Positions 44,173-52,542 of a DNA stretch of 64,000 bases are shown here, one piece after another (the stretch's first letter is position 1; the number at the start of each line of letters is the position of its first letter). This stretch comes from Rugamonas rivuli (lineage in GTDB: Bacteria > Pseudomonadota > Gammaproteobacteria > Burkholderiales > Burkholderiaceae_D): the NCBI RefSeq assembly GCF_009380165.1, contig NZ_WHUF01000011.1, positions 62,001 to 126,000 on the forward strand, given 5' to 3'. Made by a program: the position numbers and the translations under genes. The notes below the pieces were generated by a model. It ran no database searches and was not told where the DNA came from. It was given only the letters and a program-made list of their open reading frames with translations.

Positions 44173-45439
44173 CGGCCAGCGTCATCGCCTGGGCGGCGGT
44201 CTTGATCGACGGTTCCGGCACCGGCGCGTAGTACGGCGAGTGGTTAAAGGCGATCGGCTTGCCGCCCGGCCTGGCCGCCTCGGCCACCGCTTTCGGATCG
44301 TAGACGCCGGTGAAGAAGAACATGCCCGGCACACCTTCGTTGACGTAGGCCGAGAAATCTTCGCTGGCCGTCATCGCCGGCATGCGCGCGACGTTGGCGT
44401 CGCCAAAGGCTTTTTTCAGCACGCCCTCGGTGCGCTTGACCAGCGCATCGCTGTTGTCAATCGCGGCGCCACCGGTAATCAGCTCCACATCCGGCGCCGG
44501 CGCATCGGCCATCGCGGCCGAGGCGTTGGCGACGCGGCGCACGCCGGCCAGCAGTTTCGCCCGTACTTCCGGGCTGTATGAGCGTATCGTGCCGCGCACA
44601 CGCACCGTGTCCGGGATGATGTTGCCGACCGTGCCGCCATTGATCGCGCCGATGGTGACGACGCCGAATTCCTTGGGATCTTTTTCGCGGCTGATCACGG
44701 TCTGCACGTCCACCACGAAACGGGCGGCGATGGTGATCGGGTCGAGCGCCTTGTCCGGCGCCGAGCCGTGGCCGCCGCGACCTTTAAAAGTGATTTCAAT
44801 CGCGTCCGAGTTGGACGACACCGGCCCGCTGTTGTAGCCGATGGTGCCATGGGCCAGCGGCCAGGTGTGCAGCGCGAAGGCGTAGTCCGGTTTCGGGAAG
44901 CGCTTGAACAGGCCGTCGTCCAGCATGGCCTTGGCGCCGCTGACGGTTTCCTCGGCCGGCTGGCCGATGAACATCAGCGTGCCCTTCCACTGCGACTTCA
45001 GCGCCACCAACGCGCGCGCCGCGCCCAGCCAGGCGGTCATGTGGACGTCGTGGCCGCAGCTGTGGGCCACCATCGTATCCTTGCCGTCCAACAGCGCGTG
45101 CGCCTTGCTGGAATAGGCGTAGCCGGATTTTTCCTCCATCGGCAGGCCGTCGAGCTCGGTGCGCACCAGCACGGTCGGGCCGGCGCCGTTCTTGTAGATC
45201 GCCACCACCCCGGTCTTGCCGACTTTTTCCGTCACCTCGAAGCCGATGGCGCGCATCTCGGCGGCCAGCTTGGCGGCCGTGCGTTCTTCCTGGAAGGCGA
45301 TCTCGGGATGCGCGTGCAGATCCTTGTAGATCGCATCGAGCTTGGGATACATGCCGTTGATCTGGCTGGCGACGGCGGACGCATCCTGCGCCTGGGCGGC
45401 GTGGATGCACAATAATGCGGCAACTGGAAGCAGCTTCAT
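44135..45439 (-). CDS. M20-family amidohydrolase, exported
   Basis: A 434-residue protein with a signal peptide (to about AQAQ, residue 18) and the M20D (hippurate hydrolase/IAA-amino acid hydrolase) fold. HAHPEIAFQEERTA, AHSCGHDVHMTAWLGAA (metal ligands), GQPAEETVSGAKAML (catalytic Glu) and the dimerisation-domain GRGGHGSAPDKALDPI are all present. It hydrolyses N-acyl amino acids or similar amides. The start at 45439 is used because MKLLPVAALL is a leader; the frame extends 14 codons upstream without support. It overlaps DUF3999 convergently by 38 bases. Confidence 0.9.
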   Translation of the reverse strand: MKLLPVAALLCIHAAQAQDASAVASQINGMYPKLDAIYKDLHAHPEIAFQEERTAAKLAAEMRAIGFEVTEKVGKTGVVAIYKNGAGPTVLVRTELDGLPMEEKSGYAYSSKAHALLDGKDTMVAHSCGHDVHMTAWLGAARALVALKSQWKGTLMFIGQPAEETVSGAKAMLDDGLFKRFPKPDYAFALHTWPLAHGTIGYNSGPVSSNSDAIEITFKGRGGHGSAPDKALDPITIAARFVVDVQTVISREKDPKEFGVVTIGAINGGTVGNIIPDTVRVRGTIRSYSPEVRAKLLAGVRRVANASAAMADAPAPDVELITGGAAIDNSDALVKRTEGVLKKAFGDANVARMPAMTASEDFSAYVNEGVPGMFFFTGVYDPKAVAEAARPGGKPIAFNHSPYYAPVPEPSIKTAAQAMTLAVMNVLGGSSAKP

Positions 45440-45488
45440 CGGTGGTTTCCTGGTCCGGGGATAATCGGACCAGCATACCACCGGCGGA

Positions 45489-46070
45489 TCAGGCTGTATG
45501 CAACTTCATCGTGGCCGCGTCGAACTTGCCCTCGACGATCAGCGGCATCACCAGCAGCGACTTGTCGATGGACTGCTCGATCAACTCCTGGTCTTCGCGG
45601 CGCGGGCGGTGCAGCACGAAGTCGGCCACCTGCTGCGCCAGGCTGAGCGTGCGCGGATGGCCGATGCCCAGGCGCAGGCGCCAGTAATCCTGCGTGCCCA
45701 GCGCGGCGGTGATGTCCTTCAGGCCGTTGTGGCCGCCCGAGGAGCCGCCCTTTTTCAGGCGCGCGGTGCCGGGCATCAGGTCCAGCTCGTCGTGCACGAC
45801 CAGCACTTCGTCCGGCGTGATCTTGAAGAAGCGGCACAGGCCGCCCACCGACTGGCCGGAGCGGTTCATATACGTCTGCGGTTCCAGCAGATAGACTTCG
45901 TTGCCGGCCACCGAGCCCTTGGCCATCAGCGCGTTGTACTTGGTCTCGCGCTGCAGGCGCGCGCCGATGTCGTTGGCGAGGTTGTCCACCAGCCAGAAGC
46001 CGGCGTTGTGACGGGTTTGTTCGTATTCGGGGCCGGGATTGCCGAGGCCGACGATGAGACGTATAGGCAT
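45489..46070 (-). CDS. pth: Peptidyl-tRNA hydrolase
   Basis: A 193-residue cytoplasmic enzyme that releases tRNA from dropped-off peptidyl-tRNA. MPIRLIVGLGNPGPEYEQTRHNAGFWLVD has the catalytic His in RHNAG, and FFKITPDEVLVVHDELDLMPG and GGHNGLKDI are signature segments. Length is standard. It is the last gene of the ispE-tRNA-prs-rplY-pth row and is separated from rplY by a strong terminator, so it may have its own weak promoter or depend on read-through. Confidence 0.97.
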   Translation of the reverse strand: MPIRLIVGLGNPGPEYEQTRHNAGFWLVDNLANDIGARLQRETKYNALMAKGSVAGNEVYLLEPQTYMNRSGQSVGGLCRFFKITPDEVLVVHDELDLMPGTARLKKGGSSGGHNGLKDITAALGTQDYWRLRLGIGHPRTLSLAQQVADFVLHRPRREDQELIEQSIDKSLLVMPLIVEGKFDAATMKLHTA

Positions 46071-46120
46071 GACGTGTGGTCGAAAAAAGAGAAACGTGAT
46101 TATCGCTTAAAAAACAAAAA

Positions 46121-46149
46121 CCCCCGCCGGCATGAAGCACTGGCGGGGG
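46121..46149 (-). terminator. Rho-independent terminator between rplY and pth
   Basis: CCCCCGCC (46121-46128) and GGCGGGGG (46142-46149) form an 8-bp GC stem; on the - strand it is followed by TTTTTGTTTTTT. It lies about 40 bases beyond the rplY stop. A T-run also follows on the + strand, so it could act in both directions. Confidence 0.92.
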
Positions 46150-46185
46150 CTTTTTCCTGCAACCGCCCGAAGGCGGCGTCAGTGA

Positions 46186-46818
46186 TTACTTCTTGGCCTT
46201 GGCGGCTGGCTTAGCGTCAGCAGCTGGAGCTTCAGCAGCAGCGGCTTCAGCAGCAACGTGACCAGCTGGTACCGAAGCGGTAGCGATGGTCAGGTTCGAG
46301 CCGTGGGTGACAGCGGTCACGCCAGCTGGCAGAACCAGGTCAGCGATGTGCAGCGAGTGGCCAACGTCGATGGTCGACAGGTCAACGGTCACGAACTCTG
46401 GCAGGTCTTTTGGCAGGCACGAAACTTCGATTTCGTTGGCTACGTGGCTGATGGTGGCGCCGTGCAGTTTGACTGCTGGGGACACGTCGGCGTTAGCGAA
46501 GTGCAGAGCAACTTTCATGTGCACTTTTTTCGAAGCATCAACGCGCTGGAAGTCAGCGTGCAGAACCAGTTGTTTGTATGCGTGGACTTGGAAGTCGCGC
46601 AGCAGAACTTGCTGGGTCTTGCCGTCGATTTCCAGATCCAGGATCGACGAGTGGAAGGCTTCTTTTTTCAGCGCGTGGTACAGCGCGTTGTGGTCCAGCG
46701 AGATGGTCACTGGCGCTTCGGTACCGCCGTAGATGATGCCTGGGGTTTGGCCCGAATTGCGCAGGCGGCGGCTCGCTCCGGAACCTTGCAATTCGCGTTT
46801 GAATGCAACAACTTTCAT
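46186..46818 (-). CDS. rplY: 50S ribosomal protein L25 (long, TL5/CTC type)
   Basis: A 210-residue ribosomal protein with an N-terminal L25 domain that binds 5S rRNA (GSGASRRLRNSGQTPGIIYGG) and a C-terminal TL5/CTC beta domain (about residues 95-185), ending in an Ala/Lys-rich tail. The start at 46818 is preceded by GGAG. Codon choice favours T-ending codons more than its neighbours, as expected for a highly expressed gene. It follows prs, with a terminator-like hairpin in between. Confidence 0.96.
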   Translation of the reverse strand: MKVVAFKRELQGSGASRRLRNSGQTPGIIYGGTEAPVTISLDHNALYHALKKEAFHSSILDLEIDGKTQQVLLRDFQVHAYKQLVLHADFQRVDASKKVHMKVALHFANADVSPAVKLHGATISHVANEIEVSCLPKDLPEFVTVDLSTIDVGHSLHIADLVLPAGVTAVTHGSNLTIATASVPAGHVAAEAAAAEAPAADAKPAAKAKK

Positions 46819-46924
46819 GTGTAACTCCAAAAATAACAGGGCTCGCGCCCCGTGTTATGAAGCCCCCGCGACCAGGGTGCTTCGAAAATGAGCTGACTGC
46901 GCTCATGAAACCGGGAAAAGCAAA

Positions 46925-46955
46925 GGCGCGACAAGCAATTTATGCCTGTCGCGCC
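46925..46955 (-). terminator. Terminator-like hairpin between prs and rplY
   Basis: GGCGCGACA (46925-46933) and TGTCGCGCC (46947-46955) form an exact 9-bp stem with a 13-base loop. On the - strand TTTGCTTTT follows. It lies about 27 bases after the prs stop and may attenuate transcription into rplY. Confidence 0.8.
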
Positions 46956-46981
46956 ATGAAAAACTGGCTAAACAGTTTATC

Positions 46982-47932
46982 TTAGTCGATAAACAGGGAG
47001 ATCACGGAATCGCCCTTGATGATGCGTTTGAACGTTTCTGCCAGCAGCGGTGCGCAGGTCAGCTGACGGATCTTGCCGCAAGCCTTGGCCGAATCGGACA
47101 GCGGGATCGTGTCGGTCACAACCAGCTCGTCCAGCGACGAATTGGTGATGCGCTCGATCGCCGGGCCGGACAGCACCGGGTGCGTGCAATACGCGATGAC
47201 TTTCTTCGCGCCGCGTTCTTTCAGCACTTCGGCAGCCTTGACCAGGGTACCTGCGGTGTCGACCATGTCATCCATGATCACGCAGTTACGGCCTTCGACT
47301 TCACCGATGATGTTCATCACTTCGGAAACGTTGGCTTTCGGACGACGTTTGTCGATGATGGCCAGGTCGCAGCCCAGGCGTTTTGCCAGGGCGCGCGCAC
47401 GTACCACACCGCCGACGTCCGGCGATACCACCAGCAGATCCTGGTAGTTCTTCTTCTGCAGGTCACCCAGCAGAATTGGCGAAGCGTAAATATTATCAAC
47501 CGGGATATCGAAGAAGCCCTGGATCTGGTCTGCGTGCAGATCCATGATCAGGACGCGCTCGACGCCCGCTTCTTCCAGCATGTTCGCGACGACTTTGGCC
47601 GAGATCGCAACGCGCGCCGAACGTGGGCGACGGTCTTGACGGGCATAGCCGAAGTAAGGAATAGCTGCGGTGATACGGCCAGCGGACGCGCGTTTCAGGG
47701 CGTCGACCATCAGGATCAATTCCATCAGGCTGTCGTTGGTTGGAGCACAAGTCGATTGCAGAACGAAGACGTCTTTACCGCGGACGTTTTCGTTAATCTC
47801 AACCATCACTTCGCCGTCCGAGAATTTCGAAACGTTTGCCTTGCCGAGAGGGATGCCGAGATTTTTAGCGACCCCTTCTGCCAATGCAGGATTAGCGTTG
47901 CCGGTAAAAACCATCAGGTTTTCGAAAGCCAT
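46982..47932 (-). CDS. prs: Ribose-phosphate pyrophosphokinase
   Basis: A 316-residue enzyme making PRPP from ribose 5-phosphate and ATP, feeding nucleotide, His, Trp and NAD synthesis. FTGNANPALAEGVAKNLGIPLG, the ATP-region RQDRRPRSARVAISAK, DLHADQIQGFFD and the PRPP loop VIMDDMVDTAGTL are all intact. It follows tRNA-Gln on the same strand and probably shares its promoter, as in other betaproteobacteria. Confidence 0.97.
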   Translation of the reverse strand: MAFENLMVFTGNANPALAEGVAKNLGIPLGKANVSKFSDGEVMVEINENVRGKDVFVLQSTCAPTNDSLMELILMVDALKRASAGRITAAIPYFGYARQDRRPRSARVAISAKVVANMLEEAGVERVLIMDLHADQIQGFFDIPVDNIYASPILLGDLQKKNYQDLLVVSPDVGGVVRARALAKRLGCDLAIIDKRRPKANVSEVMNIIGEVEGRNCVIMDDMVDTAGTLVKAAEVLKERGAKKVIAYCTHPVLSGPAIERITNSSLDELVVTDTIPLSDSAKACGKIRQLTCAPLLAETFKRIIKGDSVISLFID

Positions 47933-48093
47933 TGGGAGTCCCAGAGATAGTCGATGAAAATTTTTGAAAAGTCGCCAGCGGAAGCCGCGTAGCGCTGTAC
48001 TTAGATCTTAGTTGAATGGCTCGCTCTGGGCTGAGCCATCTTTGCTCTACCTGGCCGGAGACTTGCGCCTCGACGGGTCCAGATACAAACGAA

Positions 48094-48170
48094 TGGCAGG
48101 GGAACAAGGATTCGAACCTTGGTATGCTGGAATCAAAATCCAGTGCCTTAACCAGCTTGGCGATTCCCCT
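48094..48170 (-). tRNA. tRNA-Gln (anticodon TTG), CCA encoded
   Basis: On the - strand the sequence starts AGGGGAATCGCC and ends TTCCCCTGCCA. The acceptor stem pairs over seven bases (A1-U72 to A7-U66) with discriminator G73. The anticodon arm reads CTGGATTTTGATTCCAG with anticodon TTG, and the T arm contains GGTTCGAATCC. The 77 bases include the CCA end. It lies between ispE and prs. Confidence 0.97.
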
Positions 48171-48246
48171 ACGCAACTGACTGCTTGTCGTTACATGGCC
48201 GGTATTTTACAGCCATTTTCACGCTAAGCCAAATTTTTTTACTGCA

Positions 48247-49125
48247 TCACAACTTCGCGATGATCGGATGGCGATCCAGCGCTTTTGCTTTCCAGGCCTT
48301 CCACTTCGCCGGTACTTTTGCAAGCACCGCATCCGCTTCTGCCTCGGTTGCTACCGCACTGAACACGCAAGCACCGGAGCCAGTCATCCTGGCATCACCG
48401 TAAGCACTGAGCCATTCTATCGCCTCTGCTACCGGCGGGAATAACTTCGTTGCTACCTGCTGCAAGTCATTCTTTCCAAAACCTTTTAAACCGTTTCGAT
48501 TTTCGAGGTGGCTGGAAAAGTCCGTTATTATGACGACCGGAGTATCCCTTGTCAAATGTTCTGAGCAAAAAATTGCAGCCGTGGGCACGGCCACGCCCGG
48601 TTCGATGACGACATACCAACAATCCGGCGCCTGCACCGGCCGCATGGCCTCCCCCACGCCCTCGGCGAAAGCGGTCTCGCCGAAGATGAAGAAGGGGATG
48701 TCCGCCCCCAGCGGCAGGCCCAGCGCCATCAACTCTTCCTTGCTTAGACCGGCCTGCCACAAAGAGTTCAATGCCATCAGCGTAGTGGCCGCATCGGACG
48801 AACCGCCGCCCAGGCCGCCGCCCATGGGCAGTACCTTGTCGATGGCGATGTCGACGCCGCGCGGCAGCGCGCCCGTGCGGCGCAGCACCTCGGCCTGCAG
48901 CAGGCGGGCGGCGCGGATGATCAGGTCGCTCTCTTCCGGCACGCCGGGCAAGTCGGTCACGCGGCGGATGGCATCGTCGTCGCGCAGCTCGAAATGCAGG
49001 GTGTCGCCGTGGTCGATCAGCTGGAACACGGTTTGCAGCAGATGGTAGCCGTCGGCGCGGCGGCCGTTCACGTGCAGGAAAAGGTTGAGTTTGGCCGGAG
49101 CCGGGCAATTCTTCAGACTGGTCAT
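48247..49125 (-). CDS. ispE: 4-diphosphocytidyl-2-C-methyl-D-erythritol kinase
   Basis: A 292-residue GHMP kinase of the MEP isoprenoid pathway. CPAPAKLNLFLHVNGRRADGYHLLQTVFQLI gives motif 1, LPMGGGLGGGSSDAATTLMALN the ATP-binding GHMP loop, and MTGSGACVFSAV the third motif. Length is standard. It starts eight bases after the lolB stop; lolB-ispE-tRNA-Gln-prs is a common betaproteobacterial order. Confidence 0.97.
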   Translation of the reverse strand: MTSLKNCPAPAKLNLFLHVNGRRADGYHLLQTVFQLIDHGDTLHFELRDDDAIRRVTDLPGVPEESDLIIRAARLLQAEVLRRTGALPRGVDIAIDKVLPMGGGLGGGSSDAATTLMALNSLWQAGLSKEELMALGLPLGADIPFFIFGETAFAEGVGEAMRPVQAPDCWYVVIEPGVAVPTAAIFCSEHLTRDTPVVIITDFSSHLENRNGLKGFGKNDLQQVATKLFPPVAEAIEWLSAYGDARMTGSGACVFSAVATEAEADAVLAKVPAKWKAWKAKALDRHPIIAKL

Positions 49126-49133
49126 GGTGCTGC

Positions 49134-49754
49134 TTATTCTGCGTTCGGACGGATGGCGATGCGTATCGTCAGGTCATCCACCTGCCCCGCGCCCAGGCGC
49201 GTGAGGTCGATGCGTTTTGGTTGCGGCACGGCGGCTGTATCGTCTTGCCACGTGACGTATTCGATTTTCCAGCCGTCGCGGGTGACGACCGTATTGTTGG
49301 CCGGCGAGGCGACGAAGCGCTTGCCGCCGGCGTCGGTGGCGTAGCCTTGCAGCCATTCGCGCAGGCCGGAGACCGGCAGCGTCCAGCCCAGCGTCTGCGC
49401 GGTCAGGCTGTCGAGATCGGGCGCGGTGCGCGGCGGCTTGCCGCCTTGCTTGAGCGTGGCCGATTCCGGCGTGACGCTGATGATGGCAATGGTCTGGCCG
49501 AGCGGCGAGATCAGCGTGACCTCGGCGGCGGCCTTGCTTTGATGCCAGGTGAAACTGCCGGTCATCGGTTCGGCCTTGCCGTCCCGGGTGTAATTGACGG
49601 CGATGCCGCCGCCCAGTTCGATGCTGTCGCGGTATGGCGCGACAGCCGCGGCCGAGCGCGGCGTGGAGGTGGCGCAGCCGGCCAGCACCGACACGGCCAG
49701 CACGGAAGCCAGCAGCGCGGCGGGCGCACGGCGGCGCAGGTTAAATGAAGTCAT
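49134..49754 (-). CDS. lolB: Outer-membrane lipoprotein LolB
   Basis: A 206-residue lipoprotein that accepts lipoproteins from LolA and inserts them in the outer membrane. The signal peptide ends in the lipobox LAGC (Cys about residue 27). The body contains the LolB core ESATLKQGGKPPRTAPDLDSL..LGWTLPVSGLREWLQG. The ATG at 49754 is used; a TTG directly before it is possible. It lies 16 bases after the TPR lipoprotein stop and just before ispE. Confidence 0.93.
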   Translation of the reverse strand: MTSFNLRRRAPAALLASVLAVSVLAGCATSTPRSAAAVAPYRDSIELGGGIAVNYTRDGKAEPMTGSFTWHQSKAAAEVTLISPLGQTIAIISVTPESATLKQGGKPPRTAPDLDSLTAQTLGWTLPVSGLREWLQGYATDAGGKRFVASPANNTVVTRDGWKIEYVTWQDDTAAVPQPKRIDLTRLGAGQVDDLTIRIAIRPNAE

Positions 49755-49770
49755 CAAGTGATATCGTCGC

Positions 49771-51555
49771 TTACAGGCTGAGTTTCAAACGGGCGAGCGT
49801 GCTTTTCAGCGCGTCGTTCTTCGGGTCTTTGGTCTGGGCTTCCTGCCACATCTGCTGGGCGCCCGCCTTGTCGCCCTTGGCGAACAGCACCTCGCCCAGG
49901 TGCACGGCGATTTCCGGATCGCTGCGCAAGGCATAGGCGCGGCGCAGCATTGCTTCCGCTTCGGCCAGGTTGCCCATGCGGTACTGCACCCAGCCCATGC
50001 TGTCCATGATGAACGGGTCGCCGGGCGCCATCTTCATGGCCTTGTCGATCAGCGAGTAGGCTTCCGGCAGGCGCTCGTTGCGCTCGGCCAGCGAGTAGCC
50101 CAGCGCGTTGTAGGCGTGCTGGTTGTCGGGCGCGGCGATCATCACCTGGCGCAGCGCCTTTTCCATCAGCTCCAGCTGGCCCAGCTTCTCGGCCACCAGC
50201 GCGAAGTCGTACAGCAGGTCGGGATTGTCCGGGTAGCGCTTGACGGCGTTTTCCAGCACCGTGTAGGCGGCGCGGTGGTCGCCGGCGTCGCGCAGGATCT
50301 GCGCATCGGCCTGGAAGATCTGCGCCTGGTCGACGGCCTCCGTAGGCTTCAGCTCGGCCAGCTGCTTGCGGGCTTCGTCGATATTGCCTTTGCGGGCAGT
50401 CAGCTGCGCCATCTTCATGCGCGCGGCCAGGTAGATTTTCTCGTCGCCGCCGTCGACCTTGTCGAGCCAGTTGTAGGCCGCGTCGAAGTCGTTGCGCTGC
50501 TCGGCGATCTGCGACAGTATCATCAGCACCTTGGACGGATCGCGCTCGTCGCTCGGATGTTCGGCCAGCACGTTGACGAAGCTGGTGAAATACTTCTCCG
50601 CCGCCGGAATATCGTTGGACTGCATGCCGATCACGCCCAGCGCGTACAGGGTGGCCAGGTTGTCCGGCTGGTCTTTCAGCAGCAGCAGGAATTCTTTGCG
50701 AGCCTGCTCGGTCTGTTTGGAATCGACCAGGATGCGGGCATAGGCGGCGCGCACTTCGCGCGACTTCGGATATTTGTCCAGGAAGGTCGACAGCACTTTC
50801 AGCGCCGCGTCGATATCGCCCGATACCTGCGCCGTGGTCAGTATCGCCAGCTCGGAATCGGGCTTGATGCGCAGTGCCTGTTCGGCCTCGGTGCGGGCGC
50901 GCTCGTTGTCGCCCAGCGCGAACGCCCCCTGCGCCAGGATCAAATGGCTTTCCAGCATGTCGCTGTAGGGCGCCAGCACGCGGTCTTCCAGCGCGAAGGC
51001 GGCGGCCTTGTCCTTGGCGCGCAGCAGGAATTGCTGCATCTGGAACATCGCCAGCGGACGCGCGCGCAATGGCGCATTTTTCAGGCGCTCGACAAAGATC
51101 TGCTCCGCTTCGCCGAGATCGTCATTGACGACGGCAAAGCCGAGGAAGTATTGGGTGGCCTCGTCCGAATCCGGCGCCAGGCTGCGCCACAGGCGGATCG
51201 CCGACAGCGCTTCCGAACCCTGCTTGGCGCCCAGCGCCATTTCGGCGGCGCGGCGTGCCAGGCGCGGATCGCGGGTTTGCTGGGCCAGCGCCATCATCGT
51301 GATGTAGGCGCCCTGCCAGCGCCCCTGCTTGAACTCCAGCTCGGCCTTGGTAATGCGGTACAACATGTCGCTGGTGAGGTCGACATTGGGCAAGGCTTCC
51401 TCCACCGGTGCCGCAGCTGGCGGCGCGGCGCTGTCCGCAGCCGCCTCGGCGGGCGCGGCCGGCTCCTCGGCGGCGGACTCCCCCTGTTTTTGCGGCGCGA
51501 TGGCGCACGCGGACAGCAAGGCGGAGAGAGTTACAATGGCGAAAGCGTTTTTCAA
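49771..51555 (-). CDS. TPR-repeat lipoprotein of the lolB-ispE operon, TTG start
   Basis: A 594-residue lipoprotein. No ATG fits: the signal peptide (KNAFAIVTLSALLSAC, lipobox LLSAC) is best started from a TTG at 51555, with AGGA upstream; a further TTG at 51579 would add eight residues. After an Ala/Pro/Glu-rich linker (about residues 22-60) come about 14-16 TPR-like helix pairs to the C-terminus. TPR lipoproteins here likely scaffold envelope complexes. It is conserved next to lolB in betaproteobacteria; mutM diverges from it. Confidence 0.85.
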   Translation of the reverse strand: MKNAFAIVTLSALLSACAIAPQKQGESAAEEPAAPAEAAADSAAPPAAAPVEEALPNVDLTSDMLYRITKAELEFKQGRWQGAYITMMALAQQTRDPRLARRAAEMALGAKQGSEALSAIRLWRSLAPDSDEATQYFLGFAVVNDDLGEAEQIFVERLKNAPLRARPLAMFQMQQFLLRAKDKAAAFALEDRVLAPYSDMLESHLILAQGAFALGDNERARTEAEQALRIKPDSELAILTTAQVSGDIDAALKVLSTFLDKYPKSREVRAAYARILVDSKQTEQARKEFLLLLKDQPDNLATLYALGVIGMQSNDIPAAEKYFTSFVNVLAEHPSDERDPSKVLMILSQIAEQRNDFDAAYNWLDKVDGGDEKIYLAARMKMAQLTARKGNIDEARKQLAELKPTEAVDQAQIFQADAQILRDAGDHRAAYTVLENAVKRYPDNPDLLYDFALVAEKLGQLELMEKALRQVMIAAPDNQHAYNALGYSLAERNERLPEAYSLIDKAMKMAPGDPFIMDSMGWVQYRMGNLAEAEAMLRRAYALRSDPEIAVHLGEVLFAKGDKAGAQQMWQEAQTKDPKNDALKSTLARLKLSL

Positions 51556-51700
51556 GGGAAGATCCTGGCAAGTCGGCAATAGGTACAGAGTCAGTGGATT
51601 TTACGCCCAACGCAACGATCGCGTCTTTTGACTAGTGTAACCAAATATTCCGCCACGGCCAGAGTGTCGCCGCTCATTATTTCGACTGTTTGCCATCCAG

Positions 51701-52534
51701 ATGCCAGAATTACCAGAAGTTGAAGTGACCCGCCGCGGCGTTGCGCCGCATCTCGAGGGCCGCACCGTGCACGAAGTGGTGCTGCGCCGCGAGGGCTTGC
51801 GCTGGCCGTTTCCGGCGCAGCTGCCGCAGCTGCTGGCCGGCCACCAGGTGCTGCACATCGGCCGGCGCGGCAAGTACCTGCTGGTGCATTTCGACCATGG
51901 CACGCTGATCATCCACCTCGGCATGTCGGGCCATCTGCGCATCATGCCGAGCGGCATAGAGCCGGAGAAACATGATCATTTTGATCTCGTTGTCGAAACG
52001 CCGGACGGCCTGCAGGTGCTGCGCATGAAAGACCCGCGCCGCTTCGGCGCCGTGCTGTGGCACGACCACGCCGACGGCATGCTGGAGCACCACGTGCTGC
52101 TGCGCGAGCTGGGCGTGGAGCCGCTGGAAGCGGGCTTTACCGGCAAATTGCTGTACGATCAAACCCGGCAGCGCAGCGCGCCCGTCAAGCAGGTGCTGCT
52201 GGCGGGCGACATCGTTGTCGGCGTAGGCAATATTTATGCTTCGGAAAGCTTGTTCAGGGCCGGCATCAATCCGAAGACGCCGGCCAAGCGCATCAGCCTG
52301 GCGCGCTACGAGAAGCTGGCCCAGGCCGTGCGCGAAATCCTGGCCGAGGCCATCGTCCAGGGCGGCAGCACGCTGCGCGATTTTATTAGCGTCAACGGGC
52401 AATCCGGGTATTTTCAGCAGACTTATTTCGTCTATGATCGTGCAGGCGTACCCTGCAAGGTGTGTGCGGCGCCGATACGGCAGATCAAGCAGGGACAGCG
52501 CTCCACGTTCTACTGCGTGAATTGTCAAAAATAA
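51701..52534 (+). CDS. mutM: Formamidopyrimidine-DNA glycosylase
   Basis: A 277-residue base-excision enzyme removing 8-oxoguanine and FaPy. It has the catalytic N-terminal PELPEVEVTRRG (Pro after Met removal, Glu3), the helix-two-turns-helix segment (GVGNIYASESLFRAGINP), and a zinc finger with C252, C255, C272, C275. All motifs intact. It diverges from the TPR lipoprotein gene and is followed after eight bases by a dynamin-like GTPase, then mutY. Confidence 0.97.
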   Translation: MPELPEVEVTRRGVAPHLEGRTVHEVVLRREGLRWPFPAQLPQLLAGHQVLHIGRRGKYLLVHFDHGTLIIHLGMSGHLRIMPSGIEPEKHDHFDLVVETPDGLQVLRMKDPRRFGAVLWHDHADGMLEHHVLLRELGVEPLEAGFTGKLLYDQTRQRSAPVKQVLLAGDIVVGVGNIYASESLFRAGINPKTPAKRISLARYEKLAQAVREILAEAIVQGGSTLRDFISVNGQSGYFQQTYFVYDRAGVPCKVCAAPIRQIKQGQRSTFYCVNCQK

Positions 52535-52542
52535 GGGCAGAG

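Noticed and set aside
48016..48039. ATGGCTC/GAGCCAT hairpin after tRNA-Gln
   Set aside because: Seven-base stem with no U-run; not convincing as a terminator or regulator between tRNA-Gln and prs.
51556..51700. Promoter between the TPR lipoprotein and mutM
   Set aside because: TTGACT occurs, but no matching -10 at the correct spacing on either strand; not reported as a feature.
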